Source: Archaeoglobaceae archaeon (lineage in GTDB: Archaea > Halobacteriota > Archaeoglobi > Archaeoglobales > Archaeoglobaceae). Taken from it: a DNA stretch of 64,000 nt. This document shows positions 37,850 through 46,484 of the stretch, piece after piece. Both the position numbers and the translations under genes were made by a program. Below the pieces are notes generated by a model, which saw nothing but the letters and a program-made list of their open reading frames with translations, did no database searches and was not told where the DNA came from. Every line of letters begins with the position of its first letter. The stretch's first letter is position 1. The stretch spans positions 40,411 to 104,410 of the forward strand of contig JALVJV010000006.1 of assembly GCA_027028145.1 (NCBI GenBank), given 5' to 3'.

Positions 37850-38215
37850 TCACCACCTCACCCTATAGGCTATATCCAACGAATACTTATACGATATGTA
37901 GATCGCTGGCGTAAGGAGGATGAAGGCTAAAACCGTTAGCAGAATCGTGAAAACGTTTGGATTGGCAACGAACAGCAACAGTAGAACTAATATGGGCTCG
38001 CAAGCCATGAACATGAACACATAGCCGAAATATTGCATAGGCAATGTGTATTTCGGCGGGATCGTTGGGATGTGTCCCGATTCGTATCTCTCAAGCTTAA
38101 CCGGCGTCGGCTTCTTCATCGGAATGAACCTGATTAGGAACACCATTACTCCGTCTATAGCCAAACAGACGATTATCAACAACGCAACTGCCAAGAAGTT
38201 CTCAACCAGAGTCAC
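37850..38215 (-). CDS. Fqo/Nuo-like subunit A
   Basis: A 121-residue membrane subunit with three predicted helices and the NuoA pattern RYESGHIPTIPPKYTLPMQYFGYVFMFMACEP, quoted here only in part: the loop with ESG and the following helix. It links the peripheral and membrane arms. Initiation is placed at GTG 38215 (MTLVENFLAV), because the Shine-Dalgarno GGAGGTG (38223-38229) lies 6-7 nt before it and covers the alternative GTG at 38224. It sits between N and BC with nearly no spacing. Confidence 0.88.
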   Translation of the reverse strand: MTLVENFLAVALLIIVCLAIDGVMVFLIRFIPMKKPTPVKLERYESGHIPTIPPKYTLPMQYFGYVFMFMACEPILVLLLLFVANPNVFTILLTVLAFILLTPAIYISYKYSLDIAYRVRW

Positions 38216-38216
38216 C

Positions 38217-39437
38217 TCAGACACCTCCTATTATAGCCTTAGCCAGATCTATAAACCAATTCGGCGGGACGATCGTTATGAACGTCAAAGCGACCGCAGA
38301 TAACACTATAGCGTTGACGATGCTCGGTATCGTTGGCTTCGCCAAAATCCTCGCAAGTCGGATGTAGTAGGGAACGGACATCGCCGAGTTGATCACCAAA
38401 ATCAACGCCAACCAAATGTAGCCTACCTTAACCAAGGATAGCAGTATGAAAAGCTTACCCCAGAATCCGATGAGCGGCGGCATTCCGATGAACGAGAACG
38501 CCAAGGCATACGTAAGGTAAGTCGAAGCTCCTCCGTCCTTTATAGAAACGAAGAATCCGACCTTTCCGAAAGCGTTAGCCATCAGCTGAAGCAGTGCTCC
38601 GGCGAAAGCCAGATAAATCCAATTCAAGTTGATGAGCGCCACGAGAGTTGCTAAGATGTATCCCATGTTGGCAACAGTGGAGTAAGCTAAGATTCTCGCC
38701 GGATTCGTTGAAGTAAGCGCTCCTATATTTCCGATGAACATCGAAACCGCCGCTACGAATGCAACGAAGAGCACCATCTTCGTCGTAAGCGGGTTTGCAG
38801 TCATGATCAGTATCTTGTATGCGACCACGAACGGAACTATCTTAGCGATGGACGCGACGATCGAAACAGGAATAGGATCAGCCGTATCGAAGACATCCGG
38901 AACCCACTCGTGCATCGGAGCGCATCCGACCTCCATACCCAAGCCGATTATCAGCATCACGAAGCCCAAGACGTAGAGGTAGCCGGCGTTTACGCTGTTG
39001 GAATATACGAGCAACATAGCTCCGGCTAAGAAAAGAACCGTTGCGAAAACCATGAAGGTTATGTATTTTACTGCAACGTCCACGTTCGCCTTGCCCTCGC
39101 TCGTCATTATCAAGACGTAGGTGGGAATCGACGTTATCACGAACATCAGTAGTATCATTGCGAGGTCGTTCGTAAAGACAACGTAAACCGTTGCTATCGC
39201 GATTAAGGCTGTTAGAGCGTAGTCAACGCCCTTGATCTGGTTTTTCATCAACGTCATCGAAAGCAGATTTAAGATACCTATTGCGATTACTAAAGCTACG
39301 TAGCTTCTGTATTCTGGCAGTAAAAGCATTATCAGCAGAGCTATCAGACTGATAACGAATACACTCTTCGAACTCTTGAACGACAGTGCGGATCCTAAGG
39401 CGATTAAAATTAGGGAAGCAACTATAAGCTCGATCAT
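38217..39437 (-). CDS. Fqo/Nuo-like subunit N (antiporter-like)
   Basis: A 406-residue antiporter-like membrane subunit, about 12 helices, shorter than typical NuoN (~480). Recognised by the core AYSTVANMGYILATLVAL and GAPMHEWVPDVFDTADPIPVSIVASIAKIVPFVVAYK with its buried Lys residues, quoted in part, which form the ion half-channel. The start ATG has a GGTGGTGA Shine-Dalgarno. It lies 4 nt after subunit L. Confidence 0.92.
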   Translation of the reverse strand: MIELIVASLILIALGSALSFKSSKSVFVISLIALLIMLLLPEYRSYVALVIAIGILNLLSMTLMKNQIKGVDYALTALIAIATVYVVFTNDLAMILLMFVITSIPTYVLIMTSEGKANVDVAVKYITFMVFATVLFLAGAMLLVYSNSVNAGYLYVLGFVMLIIGLGMEVGCAPMHEWVPDVFDTADPIPVSIVASIAKIVPFVVAYKILIMTANPLTTKMVLFVAFVAAVSMFIGNIGALTSTNPARILAYSTVANMGYILATLVALINLNWIYLAFAGALLQLMANAFGKVGFFVSIKDGGASTYLTYALAFSFIGMPPLIGFWGKLFILLSLVKVGYIWLALILVINSAMSVPYYIRLARILAKPTIPSIVNAIVLSAVALTFITIVPPNWFIDLAKAIIGGV

Positions 39438-39441
39438 GCTT

Positions 39442-41352
39442 TCACCACCTTACCAGCGATGCAACTATCAAGGCTACCATAACAAATCCCAAAGCGATCT
39501 TAACATACCTCTTGAGGTATCCAGACTGAATGGCTCGAACTCCAAGCGAATAAGTTGCGATGAGTTCAGGAATCGCTTGATGGCAGAAGGTGTCGATCAG
39601 TCTGTTGCCGTAGTCCACTATCTTAGCGATCGCCCAGCCGATCTTCGGAATTATGTAGTCGTTCAAAGCCGGCATATACATTCTATCGCCCAAGAATCTG
39701 CCGATAGGTGATTCCAGCCTTGGAACGACCAATGCGATGACATAAGATATCAGCACAGCTAAACCGACCGCAAGCGACGACCTCTCGAAACCCTTCTCAA
39801 CGAATTCACCCGCTATAGGCTCCGCATGTCCGAGTATAGCGTATAGCAACACGGCAAGCATGGAAACCATTACAGCGTAGGCAATCGGCATCAGAACTTC
39901 TCCGTGCAGGTGGAGATGCTTGGGCTTGTCACCCTTTATGAAGTTCAGACTGAGGAACTTAGCCAGGAACGCCGAATAGATCACCGAAACCGTTACGAGC
40001 AAATAGAGCGGAGCGGAGCCAACTTCGTGCATCAGATGGTGCATTATCCCGTCCATCGCGGACTTAACCCAATACGCTGTGAACGGCGGGACTCCGGATA
40101 GGCACAGCGTAGCGAAGACCGTCGCTACGAATGCCACCTTCATCTTCTTTGCAAGCTCAAGGTCTCCACAGCAGAACCTGTCGTGAGTTGCGTGGATGAG
40201 ATGTCCGGCAACGAGGAAGAGCGTAGCCTTCGCAAATGCGTGGACGATCAGATACCAGAACGCAACGTAAATGGCTATCTTTCCGAGCCAGAATGATGCG
40301 GCGGCACATGCGAACATCAAACCAAGGCTCGACATCGTTGATGCCGCAAGCAGAACCTTTCTTTCTCTGCAACCCAAAGCGACTGAAGCTCCGTAGAGGG
40401 CTGAGATCAATCCGAGGAACAGAACGAAGAGATAGACCATTTCAACTCCGTGCATGTGATGCAACTTCCAAGGCTCTATATACCAGCTCAGCCTCATGAA
40501 CAGATAAGTTCCCGCCGCAACCATCGTAGCCGAGTGAAGCAGAGCGCTGACAGTCGTTGGGCCGGTCATAGCAGTCATAAGCCACTCGCTGAACGGAAGC
40601 TGAGCTGATTTAGTAAACGGACCCATGAGGAGCGCGATTATCAGAATTACGGTTCCGATAGCTCCGATGTGGTGGAACAGCCCAGCCCAATCGATCTCGG
40701 ATATGTTCAGGTTTCCGGTCAAGGCGTAGATAGCCGCAATTGCGAAGAACATCGGCATGTCTCCGAATCTTATCGTCGATATAGCCCTCCAACCGCCGAA
40801 GCTTGGAGACCAGAACATGTTTAATGGCCCAACTTTCCTTCCGATTATTCCGACGTATGACAGTTCATCGTCATCCCTGAACCAGTGCCCTATCAGTCCC
40901 CAAGAAGCCAAACCCAAACCTTCCCAGCCTATGAGTAGCAACATCAGGTTGTCGCTGTAAACTACCAAGAGCATCGAAGCCGTGAACATGTTGAAGAAGA
41001 ACCAATACCATCCCAAACGGTAGTCGTGCTTCATGTATTCCAAGCCGTAAACGCCGATGAGGAAAGCTATCAGAGCGGTTAGAGCTCCCATGTATTTGCT
41101 GAGGTAGTCGAATATGAACACGAAGTTTATGTTGTAATCCGGAAGCCACGGATACGTGTAGGTGCCGTTAGGGAAGTAGAATAAGATGTAGAGTGCAATG
41201 CAGAGCGATACGAATAAGCCGAAGACCGAAAGTATCGGTAGCTTACGAGCCCACTCGGCTCCGGGTCTGTAAACCCACGCAAACGCTATCGGGAGGCTAA
41301 ATGCAACCGGAGTTGCAAATAGGAGGAATAACAAGGTTGCGATATCGATCAT
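39442..41352 (-). CDS. Fqo/Nuo-like subunit L (antiporter-like)
   Basis: A 636-residue NuoL homologue, the distal proton-pumping subunit with the long lateral helix. Motifs: GWEGLGLASWGLIGHWF near residue 142, SAQLPFSEWLMTAMTGPTTVSALLHSATMVAAG near 250 (part), the broken-helix Lys residues, and a C-terminal extension of about 130 residues ending in a membrane anchor. Its ATG overlaps the stop of subunit M by 4 nt and has a GGAGGTG Shine-Dalgarno. Confidence 0.93.
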   Translation of the reverse strand: MIDIATLLFLLFATPVAFSLPIAFAWVYRPGAEWARKLPILSVFGLFVSLCIALYILFYFPNGTYTYPWLPDYNINFVFIFDYLSKYMGALTALIAFLIGVYGLEYMKHDYRLGWYWFFFNMFTASMLLVVYSDNLMLLLIGWEGLGLASWGLIGHWFRDDDELSYVGIIGRKVGPLNMFWSPSFGGWRAISTIRFGDMPMFFAIAAIYALTGNLNISEIDWAGLFHHIGAIGTVILIIALLMGPFTKSAQLPFSEWLMTAMTGPTTVSALLHSATMVAAGTYLFMRLSWYIEPWKLHHMHGVEMVYLFVLFLGLISALYGASVALGCRERKVLLAASTMSSLGLMFACAAASFWLGKIAIYVAFWYLIVHAFAKATLFLVAGHLIHATHDRFCCGDLELAKKMKVAFVATVFATLCLSGVPPFTAYWVKSAMDGIMHHLMHEVGSAPLYLLVTVSVIYSAFLAKFLSLNFIKGDKPKHLHLHGEVLMPIAYAVMVSMLAVLLYAILGHAEPIAGEFVEKGFERSSLAVGLAVLISYVIALVVPRLESPIGRFLGDRMYMPALNDYIIPKIGWAIAKIVDYGNRLIDTFCHQAIPELIATYSLGVRAIQSGYLKRYVKIALGFVMVALIVASLVRW

Positions 41353-42794
41353 GGGCAGACACCTCCCAATATGCAGAGCTTAAGGCTCTTGAGGAATAAC
41401 GTCGCAAGCGGAGGGAATATGAATACGATCGAGATTATTCCAATAACATACAGCGGCGTGTCCAAGAATCTGCTGATCTTCGGTCTCTCCATTCCTTTTG
41501 GAGTTCCGTAGAATATCTTTCTCAAGGTGTAGAAGCTATACCATCCTGATATTATGAAAACGAATACAACCGCAAGTATGAGCTTGAGATCGAGTCCGTA
41601 AACGTCGACGATGCCTTTGAGTATGAAGAACTCGCCGAACATACCGACAGCCAAGATTCCGCTTAGGTTCATGAAGCCTATAAGTGCGGCATTCGATATC
41701 GTCGGAATGTATTCGTGCAATCCGCCCATCTTGTTTACATCTCTTAAGCCGTGGTAGAGAGCTATTATTCCGCCAGCCGTCATGAACAAGATCGATTTGC
41801 CGAAGGCGTGGGATATGTATTGGATCACGACTCCGAGCAAACCATAGCTTCCCAAACAGAGTGCTATAAGCATGTAACCCATCTGCGAAACCGTTGAATA
41901 GGCAAGAAGCTTCTTGTAATCGGTCTGCTTGAAAACCGAAAATCCGGCATAGATGCTCGTAAGTATTCCGTATGCGATTATTATGTTCCTGAACTCGTTT
42001 ATGAACCAAGGACTGACCAGATAAATCCTCAGAAGAACGTATCCGGCAAGACCAACAGTGAGAGGACTCAGCAAGGCGCTAACGGGAGTGGGAGCTTCCG
42101 CATGAGCCCACGGAAGCCATATGTGTGGTCCTAAGCCCGGAAGCTTTACGATCATTCCTAAGAATATCAGAAGCCATGCGAGGAAGCTCACGGTCGTTAT
42201 GCTCTTCAGAGCGAGGGTCGAGTTCTCGAAAGCTATCATGAGGAATCCGATGAGCGTTAGAACTCCGGCTATGTGCGTCCAGACGAAGTATAGCAAGGCA
42301 ACCCACTGCCTGTTTCCGTAGCCGTATTTGTAGATGAGCAGGAACGAAGCAAGTAGCGATATTTCGAGGAATATGTATAGCAGAATCAGGTTGCCGGAAT
42401 AGACGAGCCAGAGCATCGAAACGGCATAGAGGTTAAATAGGAGAAAGTATTTTCTGAACTCTCTTGTTACGTCGTCTATTTCGTCCTTCATCTCCTCGAA
42501 CCTGTGCTTCATATACGGCAGAGAATAGAGAGCGACCATCGCGGAAACCAAGCATATCGTGGCACCGAAGGCGTTCGATATGGAATCGGCGAACAAATAG
42601 AATTCGCCTATCGGCTTGCCGAGGTTCATCAACGGAAGCTCGAAACTCTGGTTGGTAAGCAGAGCCCAGAGAGTTACGAAGAACGGAATTATGAACGCTA
42701 CGAATGAAACTATCGCCGCCGTCCTCGGTCTGAAGAAGGGAGCTATGAACGTAACCAGTAGGGGAATCAATATCGCATAAACCACCGGATTCAT
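41349..42794 (-). CDS. Fqo/Nuo-like subunit M (antiporter-like)
   Basis: A 481-residue NuoM homologue of about 14 helices with the antiporter core HIWLPWAHAEAPTPVSALLSP and AYSTVSQMGYMLIALCLGSYG. One of three Mrp-antiporter-like subunits in the cluster. The ATG overlaps the stop of subunit K by 4 nt and is preceded by GGGAGGTG. Confidence 0.93.
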   Translation of the reverse strand: MNPVVYAILIPLLVTFIAPFFRPRTAAIVSFVAFIIPFFVTLWALLTNQSFELPLMNLGKPIGEFYLFADSISNAFGATICLVSAMVALYSLPYMKHRFEEMKDEIDDVTREFRKYFLLFNLYAVSMLWLVYSGNLILLYIFLEISLLASFLLIYKYGYGNRQWVALLYFVWTHIAGVLTLIGFLMIAFENSTLALKSITTVSFLAWLLIFLGMIVKLPGLGPHIWLPWAHAEAPTPVSALLSPLTVGLAGYVLLRIYLVSPWFINEFRNIIIAYGILTSIYAGFSVFKQTDYKKLLAYSTVSQMGYMLIALCLGSYGLLGVVIQYISHAFGKSILFMTAGGIIALYHGLRDVNKMGGLHEYIPTISNAALIGFMNLSGILAVGMFGEFFILKGIVDVYGLDLKLILAVVFVFIISGWYSFYTLRKIFYGTPKGMERPKISRFLDTPLYVIGIISIVFIFPPLATLFLKSLKLCILGGVCP

Positions 42795-43102
42795 AGCTGG
42801 TCACCTCCCGAGGAAACTACATCCGTCGAAACATCCCTCGTCATCCTGTTGAGGAGGACTATCGAAGCTATTAGAACGAGAAGCTCGCTACTGCTCGTGA
42901 ATATGGTTATGACGAGAACGCCGAAAGCCGTGTTGGTCATCTCAGGAATCGAAAACACCGGAATTAAAGCTAAAAAAACCGCACCGAACATCATCTCCAG
43001 TGAGATCAGTAGCCTGATCAGATCTCTGCTTGAGATCGCCGTGAGGTATGCTACCAGTAATACGACTACAGCTGTAATCAAGACTATGGCTACTTCAAAC
43101 AC
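42791..43102 (-). CDS. Fqo/Nuo-like subunit K
   Basis: A 103-residue, three-helix NuoK/MrpC-like subunit with the conserved membrane Glu in LLISLEMMFGAVFLALIPVF and a second polar position in the next helix, part of the central hydrophilic axis for proton transfer. It starts at GTG 43102 behind a GGAGGGA Shine-Dalgarno, overlapping the end of subunit J by 13 nt. Confidence 0.9.
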   Translation of the reverse strand: MFEVAIVLITAVVVLLVAYLTAISSRDLIRLLISLEMMFGAVFLALIPVFSIPEMTNTAFGVLVITIFTSSSELLVLIASIVLLNRMTRDVSTDVVSSGGDQL

Positions 43103-43563
43103 AGCTCTTCCCTCCTAACTATCTTTACTATTGATATCATGAGCAGAACCATCAGACAGACCAAAAACACGACAGCGAGAGCGTATTGCGATTGGAAGGC
43201 GGATATGTCGACTGATGCTTGGGAGAGGTTGAACGTCGCATACTTGTAGAGGGTGTATGCGAGAACGGCGATCGTTAAAATCGTCGGAATTATCCAAAGC
43301 CTATCGATGGGGATACTTTTCGGCACGTATCTGAAAACGGCCGCCAAAGCAACGGTAACGATACCGACGGCACCGATGAATATGAATGAGATCAGTATGA
43401 ATGCCGATTGTATGTTGAATACTGCAAATGTCGTAGCAATGAATATCATGGTCAAAGCCATGTATAATGCGGAGTAGAAGTTATCTCTCGATAGCAGAAC
43501 GCCCAAAGAGGACAAGACGGTCACAGATCCTAAAGCTAATAAAATTAAGCTTACAGTATCCAT
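43090..43563 (-). CDS. Fqo/Nuo-like subunit J
   Basis: A 157-residue, five-helix NuoJ homologue with the characteristic third helix SAFILISFIFIGAVGIVTVALAAVFRY (part), whose pi-bulge moves during the catalytic cycle. It is the first gene of the cluster. A minus-strand TATA-like AGATTTATTAATT (about 43581-43593) lies about 26 nt before the ATG at 43563, so transcription of the whole operon probably begins here, leaderless. The region between it and the divergent LysR gene contains several palindromes. Confidence 0.9.
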   Translation of the reverse strand: MDTVSLILLALGSVTVLSSLGVLLSRDNFYSALYMALTMIFIATTFAVFNIQSAFILISFIFIGAVGIVTVALAAVFRYVPKSIPIDRLWIIPTILTIAVLAYTLYKYATFNLSQASVDISAFQSQYALAVVFLVCLMVLLMISIVKIVRREELCLK

Positions 43564-43622
43564 ATCCCGCCTTTAGAATTTTCAATTAATAAATCTTACT
43601 ATTTTTATTGTTTGTGAAGGTT

Positions 43623-43676
43623 ATTTTCGAAAATTTATAAGGTTTAAATGCTCCAGAGCATACGACTATTTCGAAA
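43623..43676. promoter_or_regulatory. palindromes between the Fqo/Nuo-like operon and lysR-type gene
   Basis: Three inverted repeats lie in the 158-bp divergent region: ATTTTCGAAAAT (43623-43634, perfect), ATGCTCCAGAGCAT (43648-43661, 6-bp arms), and TTTCGAAA (43669-43676, perfect). The octamer TTTCGAAA occurs in both the first and last, with centres 44 bp apart, about four helical turns. These are plausible operator sites for the adjacent LysR-type protein, which would then regulate itself and the respiratory operon. Inference only. Confidence 0.5.
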
Positions 43677-43721
43677 AGTATGACAAAAAATTTAAAAAAG
43701 CGATATTTTTAGTCTATTGTC

Positions 43722-44660
43722 GTGGTTAGGGTAGATTTCATGAAAACGTATCTGAAGGTTATAGAGTGCGGAAGTCTGAAAAAAGCGGCAAAAGCGCTTG
43801 GAATGTCCGTAAGCACCGTTAGTTTTCAGATAAAGTCGCTCGAGGAATTCTACGGTGTCAAGCTGTTTAAGAGGGATGTGAACGGAATAGAACTCACGGA
43901 AGAGGGCAAGATAGTTCTAAAGAACGTGGAATACATCCTCGGAAGCATAGAAGAAACTAAGAGGTTGATTTTGAACCTGAGAAACAGGGAGATATCCATA
44001 GCCTCCGGAATGGTCGGTATAGACATCATATTCAGTATAAAGACGCTCTTAAAGGCAAAGTATCCCGACCTCGAAGTTAAGGTGGAGCTCAAAGGCGCTC
44101 ACGAGTGCGTAAAGGACGTTATCAACGGAAAGGTGGACTTCGCAATAGTCGGAGATCTGAACGATGGAGCGATTAGAGAGAACGATCTATTCGTGACGGA
44201 GTTGGGGAAAGATCTGCTCGTCCTCGTAGTTCCGGTGGATCATCGTTTGGCGAGAAAGGATACAGTAACGCTCGAAGACGTTTTGAGTGAACAGATAATA
44301 ATTCTTAACGAAAACTACGGAATAACGACAAGCACGATGAAGGCTTTAAAGAAAAGCGGTGTAAATCCGGACGATTTAAACATAGCTTACGTTGTGAACG
44401 ATTTCTTTTCGAAAATTAACGCAGTAAGCAACGGTCTCGGAGTGGCCGTAACCTCGTTCATCGCCGCATGGAAGGCTTGCGAGGTGGGACTCATAAAAAT
44501 GAGAAAGATCGCGAACTTCGACGGCGAAAGGACGGTATACTTCATAGCGAGCAGATTAGCAATGGAGAGCGACAAGCTCAGAGAATACGCAGATTTCGTA
44601 ATTAGAAACAGTAAGAAGTTTTTCAGCAGTATGGAGAAAAGATGTAAGCTCTTGAACTGA
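43722..44660 (+). CDS. LysR-type transcriptional regulator
   Basis: A 312-residue LysR family protein: N-terminal winged helix-turn-helix (LKKAAKALGMSVSTVSFQIKSLEEFYGVKLFKRD, residues ~18-51, part) and a C-terminal periplasmic-binding-like effector domain in two lobes. LysR regulators are bacterial in character but occur in some Archaeoglobi and methanogens. A TATA-like TTTAAAAAAG (about 43690-43699) lies ~26 nt before the GTG at 43722, so that start is preferred over the ATG at 43740. It is divergent to the Fqo/Nuo-like operon, making that operon a candidate target. Confidence 0.88.
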   Translation: MVRVDFMKTYLKVIECGSLKKAAKALGMSVSTVSFQIKSLEEFYGVKLFKRDVNGIELTEEGKIVLKNVEYILGSIEETKRLILNLRNREISIASGMVGIDIIFSIKTLLKAKYPDLEVKVELKGAHECVKDVINGKVDFAIVGDLNDGAIRENDLFVTELGKDLLVLVVPVDHRLARKDTVTLEDVLSEQIIILNENYGITTSTMKALKKSGVNPDDLNIAYVVNDFFSKINAVSNGLGVAVTSFIAAWKACEVGLIKMRKIANFDGERTVYFIASRLAMESDKLREYADFVIRNSKKFFSSMEKRCKLLN

Positions 44661-44758
44661 GTTCTTCGAAACTTCGGCTTACTAAAAATATTAAAATCCC
44701 CGTTCTGCTTAGGTAAACCTTAAATATCATCAAGCTCTTTCGATTTAGGGGATCAGCG

Positions 44759-45052
44759 ATGGGATGGAAATCTCACGGTTTCAGGTTTAAATCAGGAAGA
44801 AAGCTCAGAAAAAAGGTGAGAGAGAAGGGAATCAAGATAAGAAGAGCTCTGCAGACTTTCGAAGTCGGACAGACCGTCCACATCGACATCGATCCATCGG
44901 TGCACAAGGGAATGCCACATCCAAGGTTTCAGGGAAGAACTGGCGTAGTCGTAGGACAGAGAGGCAGAGCATACTTGGTAAGAATTAGGGACGGCGGAAA
45001 ATACAAGATCTTGATCGTTCGCCCAGAACACCTCAAACCGCAAGGAGGTTAG
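44759..45052 (+). CDS. rpl21e: 50S ribosomal protein L21e
   Basis: A 97-residue archaeal/eukaryotic L21e: basic N-terminus (SHGFRFKSGRKLRKKVREKG) followed by an SH3-like barrel with HIDIDPSVHKGMPHPRFQG and TGVVVGQRGRAYLVRIRDGG. It binds 23S rRNA near 5S rRNA. The order L21e-RpoF-DUF655 is conserved across many euryarchaea and the spacing to rpoF is 2 nt. Confidence 0.96.
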   Translation: MGWKSHGFRFKSGRKLRKKVREKGIKIRRALQTFEVGQTVHIDIDPSVHKGMPHPRFQGRTGVVVGQRGRAYLVRIRDGGKYKILIVRPEHLKPQGG

Positions 45053-45054
45053 AG

Positions 45055-45405
45055 ATGTTCAAAGAGGTAAAGGAGTTCGATTTCATCACGATTGCCGAAG
45101 CTAAGGAGATAATGGAGAAGATAGCCAAGGAGAGGCAGGAAAGGGCAGAGTTGCTCTTCGAAACCAGAAGAGCTCTGAAGCACCTCAGAACCTTCGCAAA
45201 ACTTCCCGCGGATAAGGCTAAGGAGTTGGTTGAGGAGTTGATGAAACTTCCTCAGGTTCCGAGAAAGGACATCGCCGTCAAGTTGGCAGATATAATGCCG
45301 AGAGTTCCCGATGAAGTTAGGATAATCTACGCAAAAGAGAGGTTTACGCTAACTCCCGAGCAGATTCAAGAGATTTTGGATATCATCGACAAATACAGAA
45401 TTTGA
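45055..45405 (+). CDS. rpoF: DNA-directed RNA polymerase subunit F (Rpb4 homologue)
   Basis: A 116-residue RpoF, which with RpoE forms the stalk of archaeal RNA polymerase and helps promoter opening and RNA binding. It is identified by helical composition, the C-terminal HRDC-like part (MPRVPDEVRIIYAKERFTLTPEQIQEILDII, part) and its conserved place after L21e. It is translated from an ATG 2 nt after the L21e stop behind AGGAGG. Confidence 0.93.
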   Translation: MFKEVKEFDFITIAEAKEIMEKIAKERQERAELLFETRRALKHLRTFAKLPADKAKELVEELMKLPQVPRKDIAVKLADIMPRVPDEVRIIYAKERFTLTPEQIQEILDIIDKYRI

Positions 45406-45450
45406 AGAAAGAATTAAATAGTTTTTGACCTATTTTTGTTCGGTGGTGAA

Positions 45451-46032
45451 ATGGTTAGGCGTAAGAAGGAGGTCGATAAGGAAAAGCTTGAGGATTATGC
45501 CTACGTTTTGGATTTCCTTCCTTACGGTTATCCCGATGATAAAAGACCAATTCACAAGCGTGAGCCCTTAGCTCAGGTTGTCGGGGAGAAGTTCTTCACC
45601 TTGCTTGAGGTTAGCATTAAGAAGGGGCAAAATCCCCTCGTTATGGATAGACTTTACATAGGAAAGGGAGAAAGGGATGTCGTAAACAAGATTAAGAGGA
45701 GGTTGAAATACGACCAACTTACCCCAGCCGCGAAATCCGAGTTACCTTACGTTTTGGAGCACATCGTTAAACAGCAAGAAGAGAGGTTTGTCGAATTTTT
45801 TAACAAAGCGGAATCGATTACAACGAGACTGCACCAGCTCGAACTCCTACCGGGCATAGGCAAGAAGACGATGTGGGCCATAATCGAGGAAAGAAAGAAG
45901 GAACCTTTTAAGAGTTTTGAAGATATAGCGAGGAGGGTTAAGGGTTTACAGCATCCAGAGAAGTATATCGTCAACAGGATCATCTACGAGCTTCAGAATC
46001 CGAATACTAAGTATAAGCTCTTTACTTTGTAG
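45451..46032 (+). CDS. DUF655 family RNA/DNA-binding protein
   Basis: A 193-residue DUF655 protein. It has an N-terminal OB-like region (EDYAYVLDFLPYGYPDD and PLAQVVGEKFFTLLEVSIKKGQ) and a C-terminal helix-hairpin-helix (LELLPGIGKKTMWAIIEERKK, part), suggesting nucleic-acid binding. The gene usually follows rpoF in euryarchaea and precedes ksgA; here ksgA is absent and the toxin-antitoxin island begins. The ATG at 45451 is preferred to an upstream in-frame start because of the GGTGGTGA Shine-Dalgarno just before it. A TATA-like GAATTAAATAG (about 45411-45421) gives it a separate promoter. Confidence 0.85.
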   Translation: MVRRKKEVDKEKLEDYAYVLDFLPYGYPDDKRPIHKREPLAQVVGEKFFTLLEVSIKKGQNPLVMDRLYIGKGERDVVNKIKRRLKYDQLTPAAKSELPYVLEHIVKQQEERFVEFFNKAESITTRLHQLELLPGIGKKTMWAIIEERKKEPFKSFEDIARRVKGLQHPEKYIVNRIIYELQNPNTKYKLFTL

Positions 46033-46049
46033 TCGTTTTGGTTGTGATA

Positions 46050-46145
46050 TGTTCTAAAATCGACGAATCAATAAAGCAACTTTTCCCTCACGATTCTTTA
46101 GCGATTTATTTCCCGCAGTCGGGAACTTCAATTTGAACTACGTTT
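46050..46145 (-). pseudogene. fossil of a vapBC module
   Basis: Read on the minus strand, 46145-46113 encodes a vapB N-terminus (NVVQIEVPDCGK then a stop), matching the IQIEVPDWVDE of the intact antitoxins. About 20 nt further, 46092-46054 is nearly identical to the 5' end of the third toxin gene (GTGAGGGAAA, then GTTGCTTTATTGATTCGTCG) with one inserted base. The rest of both genes is missing, so a deletion fused the two starts. It sits directly downstream of vapC copy 1. Confidence 0.7.
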
Positions 46146-46151
46146 TTTATT

Positions 46152-46484
46152 TTAAGAGTTTTCCAAGATTTTGACTTTTAGGTTAGATACCTTTGCTATA
46201 TCCAGAAAGTCTTTATCTTTCGTTATCAGTTCTTCGTTTCTGTTTATACAAATTGCGGCAATTAAAATATCGGGAATAGACTTAGGTTTTCCTATTTTTC
46301 TTAATTTTCTCTGGATTTTGATGGCTAAAACTTGATCTTCAGGTTTTATTGTGTATACCGTCCCGTAAAATTTGGCATAACTAAGTATGGGAGGAAACTC
46401 CATCGCTGTAATTATCATAATATTTTCGTGTATTTCCTTGTTAGCTTTGAATCTTTCGATTACGATGTTTGTATCAACGATCAT
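46152..46484 (-). CDS. VapC-family PIN-domain toxin (copy 1)
   Basis: A 110-residue PIN-domain RNase. Acidic active-site residues are visible: D4 (MIVDTNIVIERF), Glu near 41, Asp in SIPDILIAAICINRNEELITKDKDF and the last Asp pair. VapC toxins cleave tRNA or rRNA at specific sites when freed from VapB. Its ATG overlaps the stop of its antitoxin by 4 nt (ATGA), the usual coupling. The C-terminal ICINRNEELITKDKDFLDIA is shared almost unchanged with copies 2, 4 and 5. The gene looks intact. Confidence 0.87.
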   Translation of the reverse strand: MIVDTNIVIERFKANKEIHENIMIITAMEFPPILSYAKFYGTVYTIKPEDQVLAIKIQRKLRKIGKPKSIPDILIAAICINRNEELITKDKDFLDIAKVSNLKVKILENS

